Shown in pieces: positions 1 to 5,486 of a stretch of DNA of 15,209 nt (its first letter is position 1; every line of letters starts with the position of its first letter). The notes beneath the pieces are model-generated. The model ran no database searches. It was not told the origin of the DNA and was given only the letters and a program-made list of their open reading frames with translations. Both the position numbers and the translations under genes were made by a program. This stretch comes from Planctomycetota bacterium (lineage in GTDB: Bacteria > Planctomycetota > UBA11346): positions 1 through 15,209 of the forward strand of contig JACDEC010000020.1 of NCBI GenBank assembly GCA_013816645.1. The letters run 5' to 3'.

Positions 1-16
1 CCCCCGGCAGCGCCGG

Positions 17-44
17 CCTTTGCGGTGCGCAGCACCAGCAAAGG
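17..44. other. Imperfect 12-bp stem-loop at the window start
   Basis: Arms CCTTTGC+GGTGC and GCACC+GCAAAGG pair completely around a GCA loop, with a single bulged A at position 37. No T-run follows on either strand, so it is not a typical intrinsic terminator. It may belong to a transcript or element that begins left of the window. Confidence 0.5.
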
Positions 45-154
45 TATAGTGAGTACACCTCTCATCGCCCCTGCGGGACTCTAGAGGGCCTGTCGCTCCG
101 CGCCAGACCCGTTCGCACGCCGCGCGCTGGTTCCCTCTCCGCTCTCACGAGAAT

Positions 155-238
155 GCCTTGGTTGGTCCCCTGTCGGGGCTCCAAGGCCTCGCCAGGGTGG
201 TTTCCAGCCTCGCTGGCTGATCATTGGGTCTCCCTGGC
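155..238. ncRNA. Candidate structured RNA: two adjacent nested stem-loops
   Basis: The first structure pairs GCCTTGG (155-161) with CCAAGGC (181-187) and encloses CCCC-TGTC-GGGG (167-178). The second pairs GCCAGGG (191-197) with CCCTGGC (232-238) and encloses CCAGC-CTC-GCTGG (204-216). Two nested hairpins side by side within 84 bases, in a stretch without a gene, look like RNA secondary structure. All pairs are Watson-Crick, so these stems do not reveal the strand. No known RNA family was recognised. DNA-level function, for example in origin or transfer biology, remains possible. Confidence 0.35.
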
Positions 239-319
239 TCCCGAACTGCGTTTGGCCTTCGATGTTCTCTCTGAGCGGCTGGAATCGCCTGCATCCCCTA
301 GATCCTCGAGCTCCGGGGC

Positions 320-336
320 CCGGGGCAGCGCCCCGG
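320..336. other. GC-rich hairpin
   Basis: CCGGGGC (320-326) and GCCCCGG (330-336) form a perfect 7-bp stem around AGC. There is no T-run beside it. It belongs to the series of hairpins in the left non-coding region. Confidence 0.45.
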
Positions 337-357
337 ACAGCCGCAGGCCTCCTCGAC

Positions 358-377
358 GCATGTCGTTCGGCGCATGC
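358..377 (+). other. Short stem-loop with a G-U closing pair on the + strand
   Basis: GCATG (358-362) pairs with CATGC (373-377). The next position inward, T363 with G372, would be a wobble pair in a + strand transcript but not in a minus-strand one. This is weak support alone, but it agrees with the strand inferred from the hairpin at 400-443. Confidence 0.3.
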
Positions 378-399
378 CTGTCCCCCCTGCCGCCTGCGT

Positions 400-443
400 C
401 CCCTGAGTCCCGTCGCTCGCGAAGCGGGCGATGGGATCAGGGG
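400..443 (+). ncRNA. 44-nt long hairpin, likely part of a + strand RNA
   Basis: The 5' arm reads CCCCTGA, a bulged G (407), TCCC, G412, TCGC, T417, CGC. The loop is GAA (421-423). The 3' arm reads GCG, G427, GCGA, T432, GGGA, TCAGGGG. This gives 18 Watson-Crick pairs and one bulge. The only two mismatches, T417 with G427 and G412 with T432, are both G-U pairs on the + strand and would be A-C mismatches on the minus strand. That asymmetry favours a + strand transcript. Two wobble positions are few, so chance cannot be excluded. Confidence 0.4.
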
Positions 444-664
444 CGCACCCGGGGGACGTCGTGCGCAGAACCAACCCGCTCGGTCAGACCCGACCACGTG
501 ACGGCTCGTGACAGAGGGCCGGAGGCCCGGTCCGAAGGACTGGCGCGAGACGGCACCGGGAGGGTCGTCGCGGTGATGCTCGCTGACCTGTTCGACCAGC
601 TCGTCCTGGTGGTGATGTGTTCTTATGTGAGATCTTTAGAAGGGACCCACGCAGCCGAACTAAA

Positions 665-704
665 CGAACATGGGAACCGAACTCTTCGAACATGGGAACC
701 GAAC
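665..704 (+). repeat. Two exact 18-bp direct repeats, 22 bp apart
   Basis: CGAACATGGGAACCGAAC occurs at 665-682 and 687-704. The repeat interval of 22 bp is about two helical turns. The terminal CCGAAC also appears at 655-660, exactly one 22-bp step upstream, suggesting a decayed third copy. The sequence differs from the iterons that follow, so a second protein or a second mode of initiator binding may be involved. Confidence 0.75.
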
Positions 705-754
705 CCGCAAACATTGACACCCTATCGTTTCGAGCAATGACACCCGAACTCTGG

Positions 755-770
755 GGCTCCACGTGGAACG
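755..770. promoter_or_regulatory. Palindrome TCCACGTGGA within the origin
   Basis: A perfect 10-bp palindrome (758-767) sits in the 68-bp gap between the first and second iteron pairs. Aligned on its CACGTG core, the surrounding 16 bases match 11 of 16 positions of the chromosomal-type parS consensus. This could be a protein-binding site, but the resemblance may be chance. Confidence 0.25.
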
Positions 771-834
771 GTTTCGGCGAACGCTCAGGCCCGAACCAAG
801 AGCAATGACACCCTAACTCAGATCATCATCACCC

Positions 835-840
835 TATAAT
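835..840 (+). promoter_or_regulatory. Possible -10 element of the initiator promoter
   Basis: TATAAT lies 54 bp upstream of the initiator start, in the most AT-rich part of the origin and at the end of the divergent fourth iteron. No convincing -35 hexamer lies 16-18 bp upstream. If real, a promoter inside the iterons would let the initiator repress its own synthesis. The same AT-rich patch could be the strand-opening region. Confidence 0.35.
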
Positions 841-893
841 AGATCTGGATCATTGTCACCCTATCGTAGAACAATGACACCCGAAGGGCGACG

Positions 894-2363
894 ATGAACA
901 CCCCCTCCCGTCTGACCCCTGCCCTGCTCGCGACGCCCAACGCCGTCGATGTCCTCGAAGCCCGCGACCGCATGGGTCACGTCTCGGGACTGGTGCCGCG
1001 TCAGCTGCTCATGCATCCGATCTGGATCAACCCGAAGACGGCCTCCTGCACCTCGCAGCTGCACCGGCAGTGGTGGGACCCCGTCGAGATGGAGGACGGC
1101 TCCGTCGTCCGCTGGAAGCGCCACACCGAGATCTCGAACCCCCTCGGTGCCGATACCACGAGCCGCACCTCCCCTCACGGCGTGCTTCGGTTCATGGACC
1201 TCGATGTCGTCATGGCGCTCTCGCATGCCTGGCTGACCCAAGGTGAGCACATCGAGGTCTCCCAGGCCGACCTCCTCCGCTGGATGGGCTACGACGACCT
1301 GCTGATCGCCCCCTACGACGAGCTGCACTCCAGCCTCCAGCGCCTCCAGGCGACGAGCATCGCCCTGTGGGATGGCGATGAGCGGCCGAAGAACACTCGG
1401 GTCTTCCGGATCGTCGAGTCCGCGGAGTTCGTCACCGGTCCCCGGAACATGAAGATCCTCGAGGCCAGGCTGAGCCCCTACTGGCTCGACGCCCTGCGCT
1501 CGGGCCGCTGGCAGGAGGTCGACCTCGACGCCTACGCCCACCTCACCCGCAACCATCGCCGCTTCGGCCTCGCCCGGGTGATCTACGCCTACCTCACCGC
1601 CTGCCGGACCACCGACGGCGACTTTTCCGTCCTCAAGGACGCGATCGTTCAGCGCTTCGCACCCCGCAAGCCGGACGGCAAGTCGCTGCGCTACGCCGAC
1701 CACGCCAACCCCAAAAGCGCGCTCGTTCGCTCGATGGGGATCCTGCGTGAAGCCGGAGTGATCGTCGCCAGCGACGGACTCCCGACCCACCTCACCGGCC
1801 GGTTCGTCAGCCAGGGCATCCCGCGCCTGTCCGATCAGTTCCGCCAGACCAGGCTCTGCACCTCGGACATCTGGGGCCAGGGCGCCGCGCCGACGCTCCT
1901 CCCCTCCGTCAACGAGACCGAATCTCAGCCGGCGCCCGTGCCGGCCGCGCCTGCGGCCGCCCAGCCCATCACGGACCCGGTCCGCCTGTCGATCGCCCTG
2001 CTCAACCGCGATGTCCGCTGCAACAAGACCGTCTTCCAGAAGGCCGTCGCCAAGGGCTGGTCCCACGAGCAGCTGCTGCACGCGATCGCCGAGGTCTTCC
2101 ACGGCTACCGCACCGGGAGCGTCCAGCGGCCGGGGGCGCTGCTCGCCACCTTCCTGCGCGAGCGTTTCCCGGCTCAGTACGATCGGCCACCGCAGGCCGC
2201 ATGGGATTGGCTGCGCCTGGAACGACCCGACTTGCCGATCTGGGGTAATCGTGCCACTGGCACCAATACCTCCCGCGCTCCGGCCAATGGTGCCAATGGC
2301 ACCATTCCGCTGATGCCAACTCCGAATGGTGCCAATGGCACCATTCCCGGAGAACCCGCATGA
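894..2363 (+). CDS. Plasmid replication initiator protein (winged-helix, RPA/TrfA-like)
   Basis: This 489-residue protein probably binds the upstream iterons and starts plasmid replication. Residues about 97-235 (RFMDLDVVMALSHAWLT, a DLLRWMGY helix, FRIVESAEFV, ARLSPYWLDAL, ending near YAYLTACR) resemble the tandem winged-helix core of plasmid initiators of the replication initiator A/TrfA type. A proline/alanine linker (about 347-360) leads to a C-terminal helical domain (about 361-428). The last 40 residues are low in complexity and contain NGANGTI twice, because the DNA there carries regularly spaced palindromes. The start at 894 follows GAAGG, which overlaps the last iteron. The stop overlaps the parA start (ATGA). 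The family assignment is by pattern, not by search. Context (iterons, parA, parB) strongly supports the role. Confidence 0.8.
   Translation: MNTPSRLTPALLATPNAVDVLEARDRMGHVSGLVPRQLLMHPIWINPKTASCTSQLHRQWWDPVEMEDGSVVRWKRHTEISNPLGADTTSRTSPHGVLRFMDLDVVMALSHAWLTQGEHIEVSQADLLRWMGYDDLLIAPYDELHSSLQRLQATSIALWDGDERPKNTRVFRIVESAEFVTGPRNMKILEARLSPYWLDALRSGRWQEVDLDAYAHLTRNHRRFGLARVIYAYLTACRTTDGDFSVLKDAIVQRFAPRKPDGKSLRYADHANPKSALVRSMGILREAGVIVASDGLPTHLTGRFVSQGIPRLSDQFRQTRLCTSDIWGQGAAPTLLPSVNETESQPAPVPAAPAAAQPITDPVRLSIALLNRDVRCNKTVFQKAVAKGWSHEQLLHAIAEVFHGYRTGSVQRPGALLATFLRERFPAQYDRPPQAAWDWLRLERPDLPIWGNRATGTNTSRAPANGANGTIPLMPTPNGANGTIPGEPA
2247..2345. promoter_or_regulatory. Three 21-bp palindromes at exact 39-bp spacing: candidate parS centromere / parA operator
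   Basis: Sites lie at 2247-2267, 2286-2306 and 2325-2345, with centres at 2257, 2296 and 2335. The second and third are identical, with perfect 9-bp arms AATGGTGCC and GGCACCATT around AAT. The first matches at 18 of 21 positions and keeps the GTGCC/GGCAC core. All three lie inside the 3' end of the initiator gene, and the last ends 14 bp before the parA start codon. Palindromic arrays just upstream of parAB are commonly the ParB binding site and/or the operator of the partition operon. Which protein binds here is inferred. I saw no further copies elsewhere in the window. Confidence 0.7.
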
Positions 2364-3097
2364 GCCCCGGCGCTGGTCCCTGCGTCATCGCCGTCGCCGC
2401 CCGGAAGGGCGGCGTGGGCAAGACCACCGTCGCGTGTGGCCTCGCCTCGGTGCTCGCCGCGGCCGGTCGCCGTGTGCTCGTCGTGGACCTCGACCCGCAG
2501 AGCAACGCCGCGTATGTCCTCGGCGTCGATCCGACCTTGGCTGGCACCGCAGCATGGCTCACCGGCGCGACGCCGGAATTCCAGGTCGCGGCCGACAACC
2601 TGATGGTCCTGGCAGGGGGCCCAGAGCTCGTCGACCGCACCGTGCAGCGCCTCGATCCGCACGATCTGCATGCCGTGGCGACCGAGACGGCCGCTGATGT
2701 CATCGTCTGCGATTGCCCGCCCGGCGACGAGCACCTCGAGCGCCTCGCGATCCGCGCCGCGCAGGTGGCGCTCATCGTCACCGACGCGCATCCGCTCGCG
2801 GTGAAGGGGGCCGGTCGCGTCATCGAAGATCTCGAAGCCGATCGGCGCAAAGGCCATCGTACGCCCGCGCGCACCGCGCTCGTGCTCTCGAAGGTCGATA
2901 CGCGTCGCTCGATGGACCGCGGCCTCGACGCGCACCTGCAGGAGACCTGGGGCACGCTGCCGCGCCTGACCGTCCGACAGGACGTGGATGTCGCGCAGGC
3001 GACCGCCGCCGGCGTCCCGATCATGCGCAGCGCGCCGAACAGCCGCGGCGCCCAGGACCTCCAAGCGATCGTGAGGTGGATCAATGGCGAAGCATGA
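2360..3097 (+). CDS. parA: ParA-family partition ATPase
   Basis: This 245-residue Walker-type ATPase should drive plasmid partition on the nucleoid together with ParB. It shows the deviant Walker A box KGGVGKTT at residues 16-23, with the signature lysine K16. VVDLDPQSN (41-49) is the A' motif, and VIVCDCPPG (114-122) contains the Walker B aspartate D118. There is almost nothing before the Walker A box, so the protein lacks the N-terminal helix-turn-helix of P1-type ParA. Repression of the operon would then fall to ParB or another factor. The ATG at 2360 follows GGAG (2349-2352) and overlaps the initiator stop by four bases. Its own end overlaps parB by 14 bp. The three palindromes lie directly upstream. 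Confidence in the family is high. Confidence 0.92.
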   Translation: MSPGAGPCVIAVAARKGGVGKTTVACGLASVLAAAGRRVLVVDLDPQSNAAYVLGVDPTLAGTAAWLTGATPEFQVAADNLMVLAGGPELVDRTVQRLDPHDLHAVATETAADVIVCDCPPGDEHLERLAIRAAQVALIVTDAHPLAVKGAGRVIEDLEADRRKGHRTPARTALVLSKVDTRRSMDRGLDAHLQETWGTLPRLTVRQDVDVAQATAAGVPIMRSAPNSRGAQDLQAIVRWINGEA

Positions 3098-3860
3098 CCC
3101 GTGGGCCGCGGCGAAGCCGCGCCTGACCGCGGCCGTCGAAGGCCTGCATCGCAAGGACGAGGCACTGCGCGATGCGAAGGACCGCGAGCGCGGAGGGGGC
3201 GAGAGCTCGACGTTGCCGCTGGCATCCATCCAGCCGCGCCCGCACGGCGACGCGCGCCCGCTCGATGCCGAGCACGTGATCGTCGTCGCCGAGTCGATCA
3301 TCACCGTCGGCCTGCTGCAGCCGATCGCCGTCGACCGGAAGAATCGCCTCGTCTGCGGCGGTCATCGCCTCGCCGCTATCCAGCATCTCGCCGCGAACGC
3401 ACCCGACGCCTTCGCTCACCGTTTCCCCAACGGCGAGATCCCAGTGCGGATCCTCTCCGATCTCGATGCCCACGCGGATCCGAGCAGCGCGCGCGCCGCC
3501 GAGCTCGAGGAGAACGAGAAGCGCAAGGGCTTCACCAAGGACCAGGTGCTCGCGCTCGCGGAGCAGCTGCGGCAGGGGGGCTATCACTTCACCGTCGGCC
3601 GCCCCAAGGCGGGCGAGGCTGCGCTCGCGCCGACGCTCGCCGTCGCCACCGGACACAGCCTGCGCACCATCCGCCGCTACCTCGCTAATGACGCGGCCCC
3701 TGCCACGCGTTCAGAAATCGATGCACTCGAGCGCGCCGAGCACTCGCTACAGCGTGCCGCGGCTGCCTTCCGCGCAGTCGCCCAGGGCTCGCGGCGAGAA
3801 CGCGTGCGACGCATCCTCCATGCGCTCGACCAAGTGGATCTGTCACTGAACGAAGAATAG
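3084..3860 (+). CDS. parB: ParB-family partition protein
   Basis: This 258-residue protein is the likely centromere-binding partner of ParA. Residues about 43-125 match the ParB/Srx N-terminal domain: LPLASIQPRP, then LQPIAVD, then CGGHRLAAIQ (91-100), which corresponds to the GERR-type nucleotide-binding box of ParB CTPases. ELEENEKRKG (140-149) fits the next conserved box. A helix-turn-helix is likely around 181-202 (VATGHSLRTIRRYLAN). The C-terminal helices (about 209-250) may dimerise. The start at 3084 follows GAGGTGG (3073-3079) inside the end of parA, so the two are translationally coupled. The palindromic array upstream of parA is the natural binding-site candidate. It is larger than the small ribbon-helix-helix ParB proteins that usually accompany short ParA proteins. 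Confidence 0.88.
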   Translation: MAKHDPWAAAKPRLTAAVEGLHRKDEALRDAKDRERGGGESSTLPLASIQPRPHGDARPLDAEHVIVVAESIITVGLLQPIAVDRKNRLVCGGHRLAAIQHLAANAPDAFAHRFPNGEIPVRILSDLDAHADPSSARAAELEENEKRKGFTKDQVLALAEQLRQGGYHFTVGRPKAGEAALAPTLAVATGHSLRTIRRYLANDAAPATRSEIDALERAEHSLQRAAAAFRAVAQGSRRERVRRILHALDQVDLSLNEE

Positions 3861-4007
3861 ACGGTCAACGACACTGTTCGCGATCGGCATTGGCTTGAAG
3901 CCGAAGCCTTCGTCCTTGTCACCAACGTAGGGGCGGTAAGTTTGCGGTCCGACCATCCTCAGTCCGGTAGGACACGGTGCTCTCCCGCATCCCAAGGACG
4001 ATCCTAC

Positions 4008-5120
4008 ATGCCCAACAGGCTGATTTCCTCGCTCATGCTGGCGGCACTGTCGTCCCTGGTCGCGATCGCGGGAGCAGCTGAACAGCTACCACGGATTGAG
4101 ATCACCGGAGATCCGGCTGCCGAGCCGGTGGAGACGGACGTCGACTTCGGCCTGGTGCGTGCCAACGAAACCTTCCCTGTCTCCTGGCTCGTGGTGAATG
4201 AGACCGATCGCGTCCTGGTCTTGGGTGATCTTAAATCATCGTGCCCCTGCCTATCAGCAATCTCGTTATCGACGCGGCGCCTTGCGCCGAAGGAGGAGAC
4301 GACCGTGTCGGCGCGCTGGTACGTCGGACCAGCGCACGGCACGGAGACGCTGCGCGTCACCATACCCTTGTCCGCCGCTGATATGCCGGCCGGTGTCATC
4401 ACCATCAATGCGACGGTCTCGGTCACCGATCTCATCGATATCGATGAGGGCGCCCGGGTGATTGCGCTCGGGAAGTTCACCGTGGAGACGCTGGACGCAG
4501 CCGCGATCCCGCCGGTGGCCTTCCGGAAGACCACGTTCCGCGCGTGGGACGAGGTCTTTGTTAAGACCAATGATACGTTCGCGTCGATCGCGATTGAGAA
4601 AGCGGAGCCCGGCGCCTACGAAATCACCTTCACCGGGGTGGCGCCAGAGCGGCTTGCCGCCCGGCCGCTGGGTGTCTTCAGCGACGACTTCACCCTCGGA
4701 TTCAGAAAGGACGGAAGCGATTTGGAGGATACGGTCCGATACCGCATGGCCGGCCATTTCTCCCACCCGCGGTACGCCCTATCTCCCCCGCAGCTCTATT
4801 GGGGCCCGATGTCAGGCGATGATGGAAGCACGGATGATCAGCGGCAAACCGCTCGCCGAGCTGGGGTGGTTGGCTTCACGCCCACGGTCGTCACGCATCA
4901 ACGAACCACCTTTGTCTTCAACGGCTTGGAGTCCCGCGATGCGGCTGATCCATTCCAAGTCACCGCAGAAGGAACCGGCCTCGAAGTGCGGCTGGCGGCC
5001 ACGCCCACTGCGATGCCCAAGTACTGCGACAAGGGATGCGCGGTGTACCTCGTCGAAGGAACTGACGAAGGCAAAGCTGTCCAGTACCTATTCCCTGTCT
5101 TCTTTTCCATTCCTGAATGA
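4008..5120 (+). CDS. Exported DUF1573-domain protein
   Basis: This 370-residue protein starts with a clear signal peptide (hydrophobic residues about 5-22, cleavage near AGA-A at 21-24). Residues about 44-138 fit DUF1573: VDFGLV, a WLVVNETDRVLVLGDL strand pair, SSCPC (77-81), then LAPKEETTVSARW. This family has an immunoglobulin-like beta sandwich and is found in exported proteins; its function is not well established. The usual SSCGC motif is SSCPC here. The rest (about 140-370) is also beta-rich and ends with a second cysteine pair, YCDKGC. I chose ATG 4008 because AAGGA (3994-3998) precedes it and it gives the signal peptide at the N-terminus; an upstream TTG at 3942 would bury the signal. 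It begins the cargo operon, 147 bp after parB. Confidence 0.75.
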   Translation: MPNRLISSLMLAALSSLVAIAGAAEQLPRIEITGDPAAEPVETDVDFGLVRANETFPVSWLVVNETDRVLVLGDLKSSCPCLSAISLSTRRLAPKEETTVSARWYVGPAHGTETLRVTIPLSAADMPAGVITINATVSVTDLIDIDEGARVIALGKFTVETLDAAAIPPVAFRKTTFRAWDEVFVKTNDTFASIAIEKAEPGAYEITFTGVAPERLAARPLGVFSDDFTLGFRKDGSDLEDTVRYRMAGHFSHPRYALSPPQLYWGPMSGDDGSTDDQRQTARRAGVVGFTPTVVTHQRTTFVFNGLESRDAADPFQVTAEGTGLEVRLAATPTAMPKYCDKGCAVYLVEGTDEGKAVQYLFPVFFSIPE

Positions 5121-5153
5121 TGTAGACTGACCAGTCGCCTCTGGAGAACCGCT

Positions 5154-5486
5154 ATGCTACGCACGCTGATCGCCATTACCCTCCTTACCCAGTGCCTGAG
5201 TTCCGCGTCGGGCGTGGACTTCGGCTGCCCGGACCCGAAAGGCTTCGTGAAATGCCCGAAGATCGGCCAGGTCTTCCCGCGCGAACCGAGCAGCATCGAG
5301 TACTTCACCGACTGTCGAGGCCGCCCGAAGGGCTACGATCGGAGGGTGCCCAATGTGCCGCGTCCCCGCGGCTTCCACCTGAAGCCAGATCGCTGCGGCA
5401 CCGCCCGGAGCGATGACCCCAATCTCAGCGATCGTCCGTGCGGCTACTACCAGCGCGGCGATTCGTGCAATGAGGGCGAACGCTGA
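5154..5486 (+). CDS. Small secreted cysteine-rich protein, function unknown
   Basis: The 110-residue product has a signal peptide (MLRTLIAITLLTQCLSSASG, cleavage near residue 20). C14 inside it lacks a proper lipobox (LTQC), so lipidation is unlikely. The mature 90 residues carry six cysteines (25, 34, 54, 81, 96, 105), enough for three disulfides, with many prolines, arginines and glycines. The order CPKIGQVFP, IEYFTDC, RGRPKGY, PRGFHLKPDRC is faintly like a type 2 chitin-binding (peritrophin-A) module, but two of that module's cysteines are missing, so I do not assign it. GGAG (5143-5146) precedes the ATG by 7 bases, and its stop overlaps the next start (TGATG). The gene two positions downstream encodes a thiol-redox protein that could oxidise it (inference). 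Confidence 0.65.
   Translation: MLRTLIAITLLTQCLSSASGVDFGCPDPKGFVKCPKIGQVFPREPSSIEYFTDCRGRPKGYDRRVPNVPRPRGFHLKPDRCGTARSDDPNLSDRPCGYYQRGDSCNEGER

Larger units (their letters stand above)
1..640. other. Non-coding, hairpin-rich region left of the origin
   Basis: I see no convincing gene here. The open frames on both strands translate to arginine-, proline-, serine- and glycine-rich sequence with no recognisable domain and no good ribosome binding site. The region instead holds a run of inverted repeats, at 17-44, 155-187, 191-238, 320-336, 358-377, 400-443 and 516-528. This density suggests a structured transcript, or a DNA region folded during replication or transfer. No relaxase, tRNA or rRNA is visible. 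Confidence 0.5.
712..887 (+). repeat. Iteron array of six CAATGACACCC-type repeats (replication origin)
   Basis: Copies start at 712, 735, 803, 824, 851 and 872. The core is CAATGACACCC or CATTGACACCC, followed by TAT or GAA. The copy at 824 (CATCATCACCC) is the most divergent. Starts within pairs lie 23, 21 and 21 bp apart, about two helical turns. The first and last pairs have the same order: a CATTG(A/T)CACCCTATCG copy followed by a CAATGACACCCGAA copy. All face the same way and lie immediately upstream of the initiator gene, as in iteron plasmids where the Rep protein binds its own origin. The last copy overlaps the initiator's ribosome binding site, which suggests autorepression. No DnaA box was identified. 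Confidence 0.8.

Noticed and set aside
81..497. Minus-strand open frame of 138 codons
   Set aside because: The product is dominated by Arg, Gly, Ala and Pro, lacks any domain, and overlaps the stem-loops that better explain this stretch.
514..531. Short GGGCC-GGA-GGCCC hairpin
   Set aside because: The stem is only 5 bp and expected by chance at this GC content.
153..740. Plus-strand open frame of 195 codons running into the iterons
   Set aside because: Its end is made of iteron sequence and its composition is Arg/Ser/Pro-rich. It has no recognisable domain or clear ribosome binding site.
861..2102. Long minus-strand frame opposite the initiator gene
   Set aside because: It is a shadow of the high-GC initiator gene; the translation is low in complexity and overlaps the iterons.
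2247..2345. The three palindromes as a CRISPR array
   Set aside because: There are only three units with 18-bp intervals, they are palindromic, and they lie inside a coding frame next to parA. No cas gene is present.
2002..3304. Long minus-strand frames opposite parA and the end of the initiator gene
   Set aside because: They are shadows of parA, which has clear Walker motifs on the + strand.
3885..3905. GGCT/AGCC repeat after parB as a terminator
   Set aside because: The stem is only 4 bp with a 3-base loop and no T-run follows, so I do not call a terminator.
3916..3946. TTGTCA as a -35 box for the cargo operon promoter
   Set aside because: The matching -10 (TAAGTT) is poor and the spacing is short.
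3942..4007. Upstream TTG start for the DUF1573 protein
   Set aside because: It would place 22 residues before a signal peptide; ATG 4008 has AAGGA at good spacing.
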